A stretch of 47,211 nucleotides of DNA from Oceanispirochaeta sp. GTDB taxonomy: Bacteria > Spirochaetota > Spirochaetia > DSM-2461. Location of the stretch: the NCBI RefSeq assembly GCF_027859075.1, contig NZ_JAQIBL010000308.1, positions 1 through 47,211 of the forward strand, given 5' to 3'. The position numbers were made by a program, and so were the translations under genes. Below, one piece after another: positions 36,551-46,242 of this stretch. The notes beneath the pieces were generated by a model. The model made no database searches. It was not told where the DNA came from and saw only the letters and a program-made list of their open reading frames with translations. The first letter of the stretch is position 1, and each line of letters begins with the position of its first letter.

Positions 36551-37882
36551 ATGGCTGGTAATCCACTCTACGACATGTTTAAAGTAAAAGAGCTCAGGAT
36601 GAAGATCTTTTTTACTCTGGGAATGCTGATAGTATTCAGATTAGGCGCAATCCTGCCCATACCGGGCATTGATGCTTCTGCACTCAGGCTCTATTTTCAG
36701 AATCAGGCATCAAGCGGTTCGGCAATGGGAATTACAGAATATCTTGACTTTTTTGCTGGAGGAGCCTTTAAAAACTTCTCTATCTTTATGCTTGGTATAA
36801 TGCCCTATATTTCCATGTCCATTATCATGCAGCTTCTGCTGCTTGTGTTTCCTCGTTTAAAGAAAATTGCCGAGGAAGATGGCGGTAAAAAGAAAGTTCA
36901 GAAACTGATTCGTTACGGAACTGTAGTTGTATGTATCATTCAGTCTTATGCTGTAACCGTATATGCCAGCAGAATCCCTGATGCTATCATCCCGTCCATG
37001 TTTGGGTGGAAGTATACCGTTGTTGCCATGTTAACTGTAACAACCGGTACCATGTTCCTGATGTGGATTGGTGAGCAGATCAATGCCAAAGGAATTGGTA
37101 ATGGTATTTCATTACTGATTTTTGCCGGTATTGTAGCTAGAATGCCTGGTGCATTCAGCATTTTGGGTAAAGAAATCCGTAGTGGAAATCTAAACCCTGT
37201 ATTTGTAATTTTCGCTCTATTGATGTTTGTGGGTATCATTATGCTGGTGATTTACGAACAACAAGGGCAGAGAAAAATCCCTGTGAATTATGCGAAGAGA
37301 GTAGTTGGTCGGAGGATTTATGGTGCACAGAACACCTATATACCCATCAAGATCAACCCCAGCGGTGTAATCCCCGTTATCTTTGCTTCCTCTATTCTGA
37401 CATTCCCCCTTCAGATAGCTGGTACACTCGGAAGCACTAGTAAAGCTTGGTCACAGGTTGCCAGTTGGCTCAGGCCTAATGGTGGACCTTATCTGGTTTT
37501 ATATGCACTGTTAATTATCTTTTTTGCTTACTTTTATACCCAGGTTTCTATGAATCCTATTGAAATTGCTAGGCAAATAAGAGAGAATGGCGGTTCAATC
37601 CCGGGAATCCGGTCGGAAAACATGGAAGGGTATCTGACAAAGATACTCAACCGTATTGTACTTCCCGGATCAATGTTCCTGGCATTGATAGCTTTGATTC
37701 CTTCCTTTATCATTAACCTGTTTGGATTCCCACAGCAGGTTGCCTACTTGATGGGAGGTACTTCGTTGTTGATTATGGTCGGTGTTGACCTTGACACAAT
37801 GAGTCAGATTGAGGGCCATCTTAAGATGCATCACCATGATGGACTCGTGAAACGAGGGAAACTTAAAACAAGGAATCTTTGA
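36551..37882 (+). CDS. secY: Preprotein translocase subunit SecY
   Basis: Channel protein of 443 residues with ten expected membrane helices, the pore of the Sec translocon with SecE (at 13979). Typical features are the [13 protein letters not shown] start, the plug-region [20 protein letters not shown], the VPVNYAKR-like [12 protein letters not shown] loop and the C-terminal loop. In most bacteria adk, map and infA follow; here rpmJ comes next after ten bases. Confidence 0.97.
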   Translation: MAGNPLYDMFKVKELRMKIFFTLGMLIVFRLGAILPIPGIDASALRLYFQNQASSGSAMGITEYLDFFAGGAFKNFSIFMLGIMPYISMSIIMQLLLLVFPRLKKIAEEDGGKKKVQKLIRYGTVVVCIIQSYAVTVYASRIPDAIIPSMFGWKYTVVAMLTVTTGTMFLMWIGEQINAKGIGNGISLLIFAGIVARMPGAFSILGKEIRSGNLNPVFVIFALLMFVGIIMLVIYEQQGQRKIPVNYAKRVVGRRIYGAQNTYIPIKINPSGVIPVIFASSILTFPLQIAGTLGSTSKAWSQVASWLRPNGGPYLVLYALLIIFFAYFYTQVSMNPIEIARQIRENGGSIPGIRSENMEGYLTKILNRIVLPGSMFLALIALIPSFIINLFGFPQQVAYLMGGTSLLIMVGVDLDTMSQIEGHLKMHHHDGLVKRGKLKTRNL

Positions 37883-37892
37883 GAGGTATATT

Positions 37893-38006
37893 ATGAAGGT
37901 TAGAGCAAGTGTTAAACCTATTTGTGATAAATGTAAGGTTATCAGAAGACGTGGTGTCCTGAGAATCATATGTGAAAACCCTAAGCACAAACAGAGACAG
38001 AAGTAG
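37893..38006 (+). CDS. rpmJ: 50S ribosomal protein L36
   Basis: Tiny protein of 37 residues. It reads [20 protein letters not shown] and then continues to [11 protein letters not shown]. The zinc ligands C11, C14, C27 and H32 are all present, so it is the zinc form. GAGAGG precedes the ATG. It is the usual marker between secY and rpsM. Confidence 0.97.
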   Translation: MKVRASVKPICDKCKVIRRRGVLRIICENPKHKQRQK

Positions 38007-38017
38007 GAGGTCCATAA

Positions 38018-38383
38018 GTGGCTCGTATTGCAGGTATTGATCTGCCCAACAAGCATGCAGATATTGCATTGACATATATCTTCGGTATAGGTAGAACCTC
38101 TGCTAAAGAAATCTGTGCAAAGACAGGTGTAGATCCAGAAAAACGAATCAATGAACTCTCAGGTGAAGAAGTCAATGAGCTGAGAAAATTGATCGAAAGT
38201 GAATATAAGGTTGAGGGTCGTCTGAGATCTGAGGTTGCTTTGAATATCAAACGACTAATGGATATCGGATGTTACCGGGGTCTTCGCCATAGAAGAAGTC
38301 TGCCCGTTAACGGACAGAGAACCAAAACTAATGCCCGAACCCGTAAGGGGAAGGTCAAAACCGTTGCTAAGAAAAAGAAATAG
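38018..38383 (+). CDS. rpsM: 30S ribosomal protein S13
   Basis: Protein of 121 residues of the 30S head contacting the P-site tRNA and 50[21 protein letters not shown] and the [22 protein letters not shown] segment are diagnostic. The start codon is GTG at 38018, with TAGGAGG about ten bases upstream. Confidence 0.97.
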   Translation: MARIAGIDLPNKHADIALTYIFGIGRTSAKEICAKTGVDPEKRINELSGEEVNELRKLIESEYKVEGRLRSEVALNIKRLMDIGCYRGLRHRRSLPVNGQRTKTNARTRKGKVKTVAKKKK

Positions 38384-38403
38384 AACGGTTGGAGGTTTAA
38401 AAA

Positions 38404-38784
38404 TTGGCTAAGACAAAGAAAAAGAAAGAAAAGAAAAATATATTTGAGGGTAATGTTTATATTCAGGCTACCTTCAATAATACTATCGTAACCATTACTG
38501 ACTTGAAGGGAAATGCAGTTGCATGGAGTAGTGCTGGATCCCTGGGTTTTAAGGGTGCTAAAAAATCTACTCCCTATGCCGCTCAGACTACAGCCGAAAC
38601 AGCAGCCAACAGAGCCCTTGATTTTGGGCTTCAGGAAGTTAACGTTTTTGTTAAAGGTCCTGGTGTCGGTCGGGAATCTGCGATCAGATCCTTGGGTGGA
38701 CTTGGTCTTCGGGTGAAATCTATCAGGGATATTACTCCAATTCCTCATAATGGATGCCGTCCTAAAAAGAGCAGAAGAGTATAA
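38404..38784 (+). CDS. rpsK: 30S ribosomal protein S11
   Basis: Protein of 126 residues of the 30S platform near the E-site codon. [24 protein letters not shown] and the C-terminal [16 protein letters not shown] are diagnostic. The start codon is TTG at 38404 after TTGGAGG. In many bacteria rpsD follows; here a hairpin and rpoA follow. Confidence 0.96.
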   Translation: MAKTKKKKEKKNIFEGNVYIQATFNNTIVTITDLKGNAVAWSSAGSLGFKGAKKSTPYAAQTTAETAANRALDFGLQEVNVFVKGPGVGRESAIRSLGGLGLRVKSIRDITPIPHNGCRPKKSRRV

Positions 38785-38800
38785 TACCTAAAAGCAGGTG

Positions 38801-38837
38801 GAACAAATACCGGTTTGATACTTCAAACCGGTTGTTC
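38801..38837 (+). promoter_or_regulatory. Strong bipartite hairpin before rpoA
   Basis: ACCGGTTTG (38809-38817) pairs with CAAACCGGT (38824-38832); the outer bases GAACA and TGTTC extend the stem past a three-base bulge. No good T run follows, and the rpoA site AAGGAG is about 15 bases downstream. It may be an attenuator, a processing site, or a protein-binding element controlling rpoA and rplQ. Confidence 0.55.
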
Positions 38838-38861
38838 GCTTATTTGTAGTAAGGAGCATAA

Positions 38862-39902
38862 ATGGCACGTAAAAACCTATTGAAGGGATTTAAACGACCA
38901 AAAGGAATCACCTTTGAACATGGTGAGCAAGAATCTGGTTATGGTAAATTTATGGCTTACCCTTTTGAAAGAGGATATGGAGCAACAATCGGTAATTCAT
39001 TACGTCGGATTTTGCTTTCTTCTATTCAGGGATACGCCATAACAGCAGTGAGAATTACAAGCTACAATAAAGATGGTAATGCTCATGTTATAACCAGTGA
39101 ATTTGAATCCATTCCTGAAGTCGTTGAAGATACACCCGAATTGATAAGCAATTTAAAATCTCTGCAATTAAGCCTTCCTGAAGACATTGAAGAGAAGACA
39201 ATCCTTGTTGAGTGGAAAGGGATTGGCGTCATGACTGGTGCAGATCTTGAAAAAGATGGTATCACAGTGACCAACAAAGACCTCAAGATTTGTACCTTGA
39301 TGGAAAATGCTGATCTCGAATTCGAAATTCAGATAGACCTTGGAAGAGGCTATGTTCCTTCTGAACTGAATGATAAATATATTGAAGTTGTAGGGACAAT
39401 CCCTATTGATTCAATCTTTTCCCCCATCAGGAAAGTAAGGTATGAAGTTGAGAATACTCGTGTCGGTCAGAGGTCTGACTATGACAAATTGATCCTTGAA
39501 ATCTGGACCGATGGTACAATTTCACCTGAGGACGCTCTTGCAGAGTCAGCCAAAATTGCTAAAGACCATTTCACTATTTTTATCAATTTTGATGAAGACG
39601 ATGTGGTTGGAGATGATGAAGTTGATGAGGAAGAAGAGAGAGTTAAAGCTCTTTTAGACACTCCTGTTGAAGAACTCGAATTGTCAGTACGCTCAAGTAA
39701 TTGTCTAAAAAATGCAAACATCAAAACAATTGGTGATTTAACCAGAAGAACTGAAGAGGATATTGCTAAAACCAGAAATTTTGGTAAAAAATCTTTGATG
39801 GAAATTAAAGAAAAGCTGAAAGAATGGAATCTCTCTTTAGGTATGGTTGATTATAGTGTTTTGAAAAAAACAATTAAACTTGAGAATAATAAGGAAGAAT
39901 AG
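38862..39902 (+). CDS. rpoA: DNA-directed RNA polymerase subunit alpha
   Basis: Protein of 346 residues. The N-terminal domain dimerises and holds beta and beta'; its signature [24 protein letters not shown] is intact. An acidic linker (about residues 245-262) leads to the C-terminal domain (about 265-340), with [22 protein letters not shown], that contacts UP elements and activators. AAGGAG precedes the ATG. rplQ starts two bases after the stop. Confidence 0.98.
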   Translation: MARKNLLKGFKRPKGITFEHGEQESGYGKFMAYPFERGYGATIGNSLRRILLSSIQGYAITAVRITSYNKDGNAHVITSEFESIPEVVEDTPELISNLKSLQLSLPEDIEEKTILVEWKGIGVMTGADLEKDGITVTNKDLKICTLMENADLEFEIQIDLGRGYVPSELNDKYIEVVGTIPIDSIFSPIRKVRYEVENTRVGQRSDYDKLILEIWTDGTISPEDALAESAKIAKDHFTIFINFDEDDVVGDDEVDEEEERVKALLDTPVEELELSVRSSNCLKNANIKTIGDLTRRTEEDIAKTRNFGKKSLMEIKEKLKEWNLSLGMVDYSVLKKTIKLENNKEE

Positions 39903-39904
39903 TC

Positions 39905-40270
39905 ATGCATAACCGAATTGGTTTTAATAGGCTCGGCCGTAAAGCCAGTCATAGAAGAGCTCTTCGTAGAAACATGGTCACTTCTCTCTTTAAACACGAG
40001 AGAATCCAGACCACTAAAGCGAAAGCACTTGAAATCAGAAAAACAGCCGAAAAGATGATTACCAGAGCAAAAGAAGACTCTGTGCATAATCGTCGGATCA
40101 TAGCCAAGAATATTGCTAATAAAGATATTCTGAACAAATTGTTTACTGAAATTGCACCCCGTTTTACAGAAAGGCCCGGTGGATATACAAGAATTCTTAA
40201 AATGGGATTCAGAAAAGGCGATGCTGCTGAAATGGTTCTCCTGGAACTTGTTGAAAAAGCAGATAAGTAA
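39905..40270 (+). CDS. rplQ: 50S ribosomal protein L17
   Basis: Protein of 121 residues at the tunnel-exit side of the 50S subunit. [21 protein letters not shown] and the [22 protein letters not shown] segment are diagnostic. It is the last gene of the alpha operon and of the whole block, and ends about 100 bases before a strong terminator. Confidence 0.97.
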   Translation: MHNRIGFNRLGRKASHRRALRRNMVTSLFKHERIQTTKAKALEIRKTAEKMITRAKEDSVHNRRIIAKNIANKDILNKLFTEIAPRFTERPGGYTRILKMGFRKGDAAEMVLLELVEKADK

Positions 40271-40374
40271 AGAAAAACAAAAGAATCCTGACTGAGGATT
40301 TGATATATGAAAGAGACGTTAAAATTACTTTTAATGAATCCCTAATGTAAAGTTTAATTCGTTTCGATATTAGT

Positions 40375-40420
40375 AAGGAAGGTTTCTCTCCTCAAGGAGC
40401 GATATCTTCCTTATTTTTTT
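40375..40420 (+). terminator. Strong intrinsic terminator closing the ribosomal block
   Basis: AAGGAAG (40375-40381) pairs with CTTCCTT (40406-40412), with an inner CTCC-TCAA-GGAG stem, followed by ATTTTTTT. It should end the alpha-operon transcript. It lies only 16 bases before the start codon of the next gene, so that gene's own promoter must lie inside or before it, or depend on read-through. Confidence 0.8.
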
Positions 40421-40436
40421 GGGTAAACAAAATTAA

Positions 40437-43400
40437 ATGCGAATAATCTATAAGATTCTAACAGCTTTATTTATCTCTTTAATCCTGATAAGCACGCTAG
40501 CATATTTTGCTTTCACAGGAGCCTTCACACAGATTGAAACTCAATATTTCAGTCAGCGCGTGATCGAAGGGCAGAGGGATAGGCTGGCGCAGAACAATGA
40601 ACTTGTTCTTCAGTATCATGCTGCCAATATAGAACGCATTAATAGTATTCTGGAATTAAGCTATTTAAAAAATGTTTATGATCCCAGTCAGGAACGTTCC
40701 GACATAGTCGATCGTTCAAATTTATTTGGCAGACTGTCAGATGAGCTTGCAGGGTTTCAGTATATAAGAATCATTGACCAGAACAAATTGAATATTCTTT
40801 ATAGCACTAATGATGCTGACATTAAACAAAAAGACAGTAATCGAATACTCTATAAACAATGGAAAGAAAGCCCTGATTATACTGCTCCCATCCAATATGA
40901 GGATTCTAAAGATTCCATTCCTCAGACAATTTATGATCCATCAAGCAGCCGGATTCTATATTCCTTTCCCGCCGTGGATCAGTACGGTTTGTTTAAGGGT
41001 ACTGTTGTTCTGGAGTTTTCCATATCGGGCCTCCAGAACTATCTTTACAGACAGGGTGGAATTTCAGATGTCAATAGAGTCCAGATTCAGGATCTGGACA
41101 TCCTGATCTATAATATTACAGCAGACCAATTTGACCTGTTAAGAGACAATATAAACCGCTTTAGATCTCTCGCAGGAGAATCGAATTTTATTCAGAAAGC
41201 TGCAGATAGTGAGGGCTCCGATTATTATCTGATCCAGGCTGTGGATAATCATGGATCATTATCTATGGCAGTCATCCCCGGTCAGGACCTTGTTCTAAAC
41301 AATGAATTCCGAATACTACTTCTACTTTCACTTTTTATTACTCTGTTTTTGATGCTGTTTCTGATATTTAATGTTAAACAAAATCAGGAACTTATACTTA
41401 AAAAGAAAATCAAGAAGTTTCAATTGACCTTTCTCAAAGATCTTCTAGATGCAGAAGATGAGCTGAATTGGGACAAATATGAAATAGAACTCAGATCACG
41501 GAAAGATGAAGTCCGTAAAGAACTTCTCAAAGACCTTTCCGGTAAATTTAAAAAAAATAAACTGGCTGAAATTGATCAGTTATTGGATAAGAGCTGGGAT
41601 GAGATCATAAGAGTTTTGATCAGCAAGAAAGATGAGCAGAAGGAAGAGCCCAGTTTTACTGTAAGTGATCTAGAAAAAATGATTAAATCTGCTCTCAGTA
41701 ATGCCCATTTTACTGTTCAGAATGCTGAAGTTCAGAATGTAAGTCAAATTTCTTCTCAGGGATCGGCTCCAAAAACTGGAATAAGACAAATGCAACCTGT
41801 CGATGTTGTTGATGTTGATGATGAAGAACTCGATGAACTCGATGAACTCGATGAGGTTCATGATGCAGGAAATCTGGGAGAGCCCATTGCTGTTGAAGAA
41901 CTGGATGAGTTGGATGATGCCGAGGAGATGGATGAGCTCGAAGAACTTGACGAAGAGTCTTCTTCTGAAAGCCCGGCACAACCGGTAGATGTTGAAGTAC
42001 TTGATCAGCTGGATGATGTTGAGGAACTGGATGATCTGGAAGAATTGGATGAAGTACCAGAGGCTGCTGTTGATAATAATGATGGAATAGAATCTCTCAA
42101 AGAACCTGATGATGAGTTCATAGAAGTAGATAAAGAGTCTGACCTTGTATTGGAACCTTATATCAATCCATTAGACCTTGATTCATCGGAAGAATCTGAA
42201 TCCACCGACGATGCTGAGATCCTCGAAGAACTTATAGACCTCGGAGAATCAATTAAACCCGAGCCTACCGGATTATTGGAAGATCTGGATTCGAGGGCAG
42301 AGAAAGGAGAATCAGATCTTCAGGATTCCATGATGATTGATCTTGATGAGGTCAATAGTGGTTTCAGCATCCGAGGATTAGTTGAATCCATGGATGTGGA
42401 TCAAATCTCTCGAAACCTCGAAATACGGTATAACCAGTTTCTGAATGAGGATGAGGCCAACCAAGAGGGTAAAGCCGTTCTTGATGAACTTAATGTTGTT
42501 GAGGAAGTTCAGGAATTGCCAGTTGAGAATGTCGATATGGAAGATCTGGATAAACTCCCGGTTGCCTATGATGATGATCAGCAGGAAGAGGATCTTATAG
42601 AATTGGATTTTCATGACGATCTTTCTCTTTTCGGTTTAGATCTAACAGGTGGATATCCGATCAATCAGGAAAAAATCAGGGAAAAGCATATTCAGATGGA
42701 GAGCATAAATAATGTTGAATCAGTAGGCATTGAAGTAGCTTTGATTGAAGAGCCTCAAGAAACCGAGTTTCTTGATGATAAAGGGCTGATAGAGTTAGAT
42801 ACTATCAGTTCCAAAGACTATTACGGTGAAACTGATTCCTCAATGGATTATAATTCAAATGGATCAGCAATAGTTTCTGATCTGGAACATGATCAGAGAG
42901 GGGATGATGGCATGAAAAGTAAAGATAGCTTAGATATTTCCCCATCGGATGAGATAGAGCCGAGAGACAATCTTGAAAACCTTGATGAGTTGGAAGAGCT
43001 GATAGAATTGGAAGACGTCGATGAGTTGGATGATCTCGAGGATATCGAAGACATCGAGGAATTGGATGATCTCGAGGAAGGTGATGATCTTGAAGAGTTG
43101 GAAGATCAGGATAAGATTGAAGATCCGGCTGATGTCGTAAAAATAGATTTTGCCGCATATTTACAGAAGGCTGGAATTGAATTTGAAAAAGAAGTTCTCC
43201 CCGAAAGTGAATCCGAAGAAGAGATTCTGGATGGCAAGATTACTTCTGAATCTTTTATGCAGGGAATGGATAGCCTGGTTCAAAACCTTGCCGAAGATCT
43301 CCTACCTCAAATCAGTGATGATGACTTGGATATCGATGAATATTCAATCAGAGATGAGGTTTTCAGTCTTAAAATGACCGAAGAAGGTTTGGATTTTGAC

Positions 43401-43793
43401 AAATTTCGGAGTCATTACCGGTCTGGATCTCTTGGTTTGCTGAAATCCCTTCGTGACTTGACCCGTGAATACAAGGCTCTTAGTGGTATCCTCATGAAAA
43501 AAGTCAATAATAGATTGGTCACAGTACATTCAATCGGTATCAATGAAGATGGTGTTGATAGTCTGTCTTCTGCAAATATACCTGTAGTCCTGAATCAACT
43601 GACCAGTGAGAGGGGTATTGTTTTCATTAAAAACAAAGACCACTCTTCCCTGGAACATTGTTTTGCACATCCCGATTTCAGACTTTTTAAATGCTGGGTT
43701 TTCATGCCTTTGGTCAGTAATGAAGGATTTGAATATATCTTCCTTGGCTATAAGGATTCATCTCAATCTCTCCTGGGAGAATTGTTTGGATAA
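40437..43793 (+). CDS. Large two-TM membrane protein with acidic ELD repeats, function unknown
   Basis: Protein of 1118 residues, not recognised as a named family. Residues about 7-28 and 291-312 are membrane helices, so the 260 residues between them face outside and look like a sensor domain of the dCache/PDC type (strand- and Tyr/Asp-rich, with YDPSSSRILYSFPAVDQYG). After the second helix comes a basic, coiled segment (about 315-410). Residues about 456-540 and 846-891 are almost only Asp, Glu and Leu, with ELDELDELDE-like units. Residues about 965-1118 form a final folded domain, perhaps GAF-like. There is no kinase, HAMP, GGDEF or methyl-accepting signature. No good ribosome-binding site precedes the ATG. 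It lies between rplQ and rny, and a sensor or scaffold role is inference. Confidence 0.65.
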   Translation: MRIIYKILTALFISLILISTLAYFAFTGAFTQIETQYFSQRVIEGQRDRLAQNNELVLQYHAANIERINSILELSYLKNVYDPSQERSDIVDRSNLFGRLSDELAGFQYIRIIDQNKLNILYSTNDADIKQKDSNRILYKQWKESPDYTAPIQYEDSKDSIPQTIYDPSSSRILYSFPAVDQYGLFKGTVVLEFSISGLQNYLYRQGGISDVNRVQIQDLDILIYNITADQFDLLRDNINRFRSLAGESNFIQKAADSEGSDYYLIQAVDNHGSLSMAVIPGQDLVLNNEFRILLLLSLFITLFLMLFLIFNVKQNQELILKKKIKKFQLTFLKDLLDAEDELNWDKYEIELRSRKDEVRKELLKDLSGKFKKNKLAEIDQLLDKSWDEIIRVLISKKDEQKEEPSFTVSDLEKMIKSALSNAHFTVQNAEVQNVSQISSQGSAPKTGIRQMQPVDVVDVDDEELDELDELDEVHDAGNLGEPIAVEELDELDDAEEMDELEELDEESSSESPAQPVDVEVLDQLDDVEELDDLEELDEVPEAAVDNNDGIESLKEPDDEFIEVDKESDLVLEPYINPLDLDSSEESESTDDAEILEELIDLGESIKPEPTGLLEDLDSRAEKGESDLQDSMMIDLDEVNSGFSIRGLVESMDVDQISRNLEIRYNQFLNEDEANQEGKAVLDELNVVEEVQELPVENVDMEDLDKLPVAYDDDQQEEDLIELDFHDDLSLFGLDLTGGYPINQEKIREKHIQMESINNVESVGIEVALIEEPQETEFLDDKGLIELDTISSKDYYGETDSSMDYNSNGSAIVSDLEHDQRGDDGMKSKDSLDISPSDEIEPRDNLENLDELEELIELEDVDELDDLEDIEDIEELDDLEEGDDLEELEDQDKIEDPADVVKIDFAAYLQKAGIEFEKEVLPESESEEEILDGKITSESFMQGMDSLVQNLAEDLLPQISDDDLDIDEYSIRDEVFSLKMTEEGLDFDKFRSHYRSGSLGLLKSLRDLTREYKALSGILMKKVNNRLVTVHSIGINEDGVDSLSSANIPVVLNQLTSERGIVFIKNKDHSSLEHCFAHPDFRLFKCWVFMPLVSNEGFEYIFLGYKDSSQSLLGELFG
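41826..41852 (+). repeat. Three perfect 9-base tandem repeats coding Glu-Leu-Asp
   Basis: GAACTCGAT occurs three times in a row and starts the first acidic block of the large membrane protein. Short perfect in-frame repeats can change copy number by slippage, altering the protein length by multiples of three residues without breaking the frame. Confidence 0.8.
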
Positions 43794-43853
43794 TGGATAG
43801 TTCCCTTCTGTAATTCCCTGCTGATTTATAGATTTTGACTCAAATACTTAGAC

Positions 43854-43881
43854 TTGACAAATAGGTCTTTACTTATATAAT
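43854..43881 (+). promoter_or_regulatory. Near-consensus promoter of rny-ymdB-tlyA
   Basis: TTGACA at 43854-43859 and TATAAT at 43876-43881 are both perfect, with a 16-base spacer, 29 bases before the rny start and after an AT-rich stretch. This should be a strong housekeeping promoter. Confidence 0.75.
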
Positions 43882-43910
43882 CATAATATCTTGTAAAATT
43901 AGGGGGAAAT

Positions 43911-45440
43911 ATGGATCTTGTATATAAGATAGCTCTTCCCCTCGTTGGAATAGTAATCGGTTGGACAATACGATGGCTTTATGCCAGATATCAACTTTCT
44001 TCTTCAGAACAAAAATCGTTAAGAGTTAAACAGGACGCAGTTAAAGAAGCAGAACAGGAAAAGAAATCAATCTTACTGGATGCACAGAATCAGATAATGA
44101 AAGAACGCCGTCAACTGGAAAAAGAAAACCGGGACAGACGGAACGATATTCAGAAATATGAAAGACGAGTGCAACAGAAAGAGGATAATCTTGATAACAA
44201 AACTGCCACGCTTGAACGCAGTCAGGCTTCCCTAAACGAACAGGAAGCGGTTCTTGTAAAAAGAGAAGAAAATGTCGCAGAGGAAGAAGTCCGCTGGCAG
44301 GCAGAATTAGAACGAATTTCAGGTTTAACCAAAGACGAGGCGAAGAAATTAATCATACAGAGTCTGGAAAATGAAGCAAAGCATGATGCCCAGGTATTGA
44401 TTAATAAAATTGAACAAGAAGCAAATCTTACTGCTGATAAGAAGGCCCGTGATATTGTTGTCACGACAATTCAGAGGTTGGCCACTGATGTGAGTACGGA
44501 AATTACCGTTACCTCCGTCAGTCTGCCCAATGATGAAATGAAAGGGCGGATTATTGGCCGTGAAGGTCGGAACATCAGAACACTTGAGACTCTTACCGGT
44601 GTGGATATCATCATTGATGATACTCCTGAAGCGGTGGTGATCTCCTGTTTTGATCCGATCAGGAAAGTAATTGCAAAAATTGCATTGGAGCGTTTGATCG
44701 CTGACGGCAGAATCCATCCCGCAAGGATAGAAGAAGTCGTTCAGAAGGTGACGAAAGAGATCAGTCAAACCATTTATGAAGAGGGTGAAAAAGTCCTCTT
44801 TGATCTGGGGATTCACAATGTCAGGCCTGAGGGCATCAGGGCATTGGGGAGACTGCATTTCAGGACGAGCTATGGTCAGAATGTTTTGTCTCACTCGAAG
44901 GAAGTTGCCGTTATTGCAGGCATGATTGCTTCCGAAGTGGGAGCCGATGCCGAAATTGCCAAGAGAGGCGCTCTTCTCCATGATATTGGTAAGGGTCTGG
45001 AAACTGATGGCGATGTGAATCATGCGGAACTGGGTGCTGAACTCTGTAAACGTATGAATGAAGATCCCCGGATCATCAACGCAGTTGCGGCCCATCATAA
45101 TGATGTGGAAATTAATTCTGTAGAAGGAATCCTTGTTCAGGTGGCAGATGCCATTTCGGCAGCCAGACCTGGTGCAAGGCGTGAAACTTTGGACAACTAC
45201 ATCAAGCGATTGGAAAATCTTGAAAAGATTGCCATGAGTTTTGAGGGTGTTGAAAAAGTATTCGCCATTCAGGCAGGACGTGAACTGAGAATTATGGTCA
45301 ACAATGATAAAATTGATGACTCAAAGGCTCAGATCCTGGCTAAGGATATTGCGAAACAGATTGAAAATGAACTTAAATATCCCGGACGCATCCGGGTCAC
45401 CATTATTCGCGAAACGCGGGCTGTTGAATACGCCCGATAG
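43911..45440 (+). CDS. rny: Ribonuclease Y
   Basis: Membrane-bound endoribonuclease of 509 residues that starts mRNA decay in bacteria lacking RNase E. Order of domains: N-terminal membrane helix (residues 4-27), long charged coiled coil (about 30-190), KH RNA-binding domain with [16 protein letters not shown] (about 205-265), HD domain with [11 protein letters not shown] and the metal-binding LLHDIGKG (H357-D358). Length and layout match the family. AGGGGGAA precedes the ATG. A strong promoter lies just upstream. Confidence 0.97.
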   Translation: MDLVYKIALPLVGIVIGWTIRWLYARYQLSSSEQKSLRVKQDAVKEAEQEKKSILLDAQNQIMKERRQLEKENRDRRNDIQKYERRVQQKEDNLDNKTATLERSQASLNEQEAVLVKREENVAEEEVRWQAELERISGLTKDEAKKLIIQSLENEAKHDAQVLINKIEQEANLTADKKARDIVVTTIQRLATDVSTEITVTSVSLPNDEMKGRIIGREGRNIRTLETLTGVDIIIDDTPEAVVISCFDPIRKVIAKIALERLIADGRIHPARIEEVVQKVTKEISQTIYEEGEKVLFDLGIHNVRPEGIRALGRLHFRTSYGQNVLSHSKEVAVIAGMIASEVGADAEIAKRGALLHDIGKGLETDGDVNHAELGAELCKRMNEDPRIINAVAAHHNDVEINSVEGILVQVADAISAARPGARRETLDNYIKRLENLEKIAMSFEGVEKVFAIQAGRELRIMVNNDKIDDSKAQILAKDIAKQIENELKYPGRIRVTIIRETRAVEYAR

Positions 45441-45450
45441 GAAGTGAACT

Positions 45451-46242
45451 TTGGCGAGTGAAATACGCGCCCTTATTCTGGGAGATGTTGTTGGATCTCC
45501 CGGGAGCAGGGCGCTCTTCTTTGGACTTAAAACTCTCATAAAAGAAACAAGAGCCGATCTGATTATCGTCAATGGGGAAAATGCCGCATCTGGATTCGGA
45601 ATGATGCCTGATGATGTACATAGGTTGTTGACCTCCGGTGCCGATGTCATTACCAGCGGGAATCACATCTGGCAGAAGAAGGAGATCCTTCCAGTCCTTG
45701 ATAGTGAAGAACGTCTTCTCAGGCCTGCTAATTATCCACCAGGCGTTCCAGGGCATGGATTCTGTATCCTTGAGAAGAAAAGGCAGAGAGTCGCAGTCAT
45801 GAACCTCCTTGGTAGGTCACGGATGGGATTTAATGGCTTGTGCCCGTTTCAAACAGGGAAAAAGATTCTTCAGCAGCTTCAAGGAAAGGCGGATGTTTTT
45901 ATCCTGGATTTTCATGCCGAAGATCCAATGGAAAAGGAAGCCCTTGCCTGCTATCTGGACGGCCAGTTGAGCCTCATTTTTGGAACACACACTCACATAC
46001 AAACCGCAGACGAAAGAATCCTCCCCGGTGGTACAGGTTACATTACCGATATTGGAATGGTTGGTCCTATGGACAGTGTCATTGGATCAGATCCTCAACA
46101 GAGCATTCGACGGAGTCTCTCCCAGCTGCCTCTGAAAATGGAAGTCATTGATAATGAAGCTCTTATCTGCGGACTTTCTGTTGTGATTCAAGACGGTAAG
46201 ACAGTCCAGATCGATCGGATCAGGCAATTTCCAGAATCATGA
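45451..46242 (+). CDS. ymdB: YmdB-family metallophosphodiesterase
   Basis: Protein of 263 residues of the TIGR00282/YmdB family, cyclic-nucleotide phosphodiesterases with a two-metal site. Expected ligands are seen: D12 in LILGDVVGSPG, E43-N44 in NGENAASG, N71-H72 in TSGNHIWQ, and the later histidines in DFHAE and GTHTHIQTADE. In Bacillus subtilis the ymdB gene also sits beside rny and affects biofilm and motility decisions. The start is TTG with AGGAAG before it, ten bases after rny. The tlyA start overlaps its stop. Confidence 0.92.
   Translation: MASEIRALILGDVVGSPGSRALFFGLKTLIKETRADLIIVNGENAASGFGMMPDDVHRLLTSGADVITSGNHIWQKKEILPVLDSEERLLRPANYPPGVPGHGFCILEKKRQRVAVMNLLGRSRMGFNGLCPFQTGKKILQQLQGKADVFILDFHAEDPMEKEALACYLDGQLSLIFGTHTHIQTADERILPGGTGYITDIGMVGPMDSVIGSDPQQSIRRSLSQLPLKMEVIDNEALICGLSVVIQDGKTVQIDRIRQFPES

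Noticed and set aside
41806-43116. Acidic repeat region as a CRISPR or mobile repeat array
   Set aside because: The repeats are short in-frame codon units within one long gene, without spacers or conserved long repeats.
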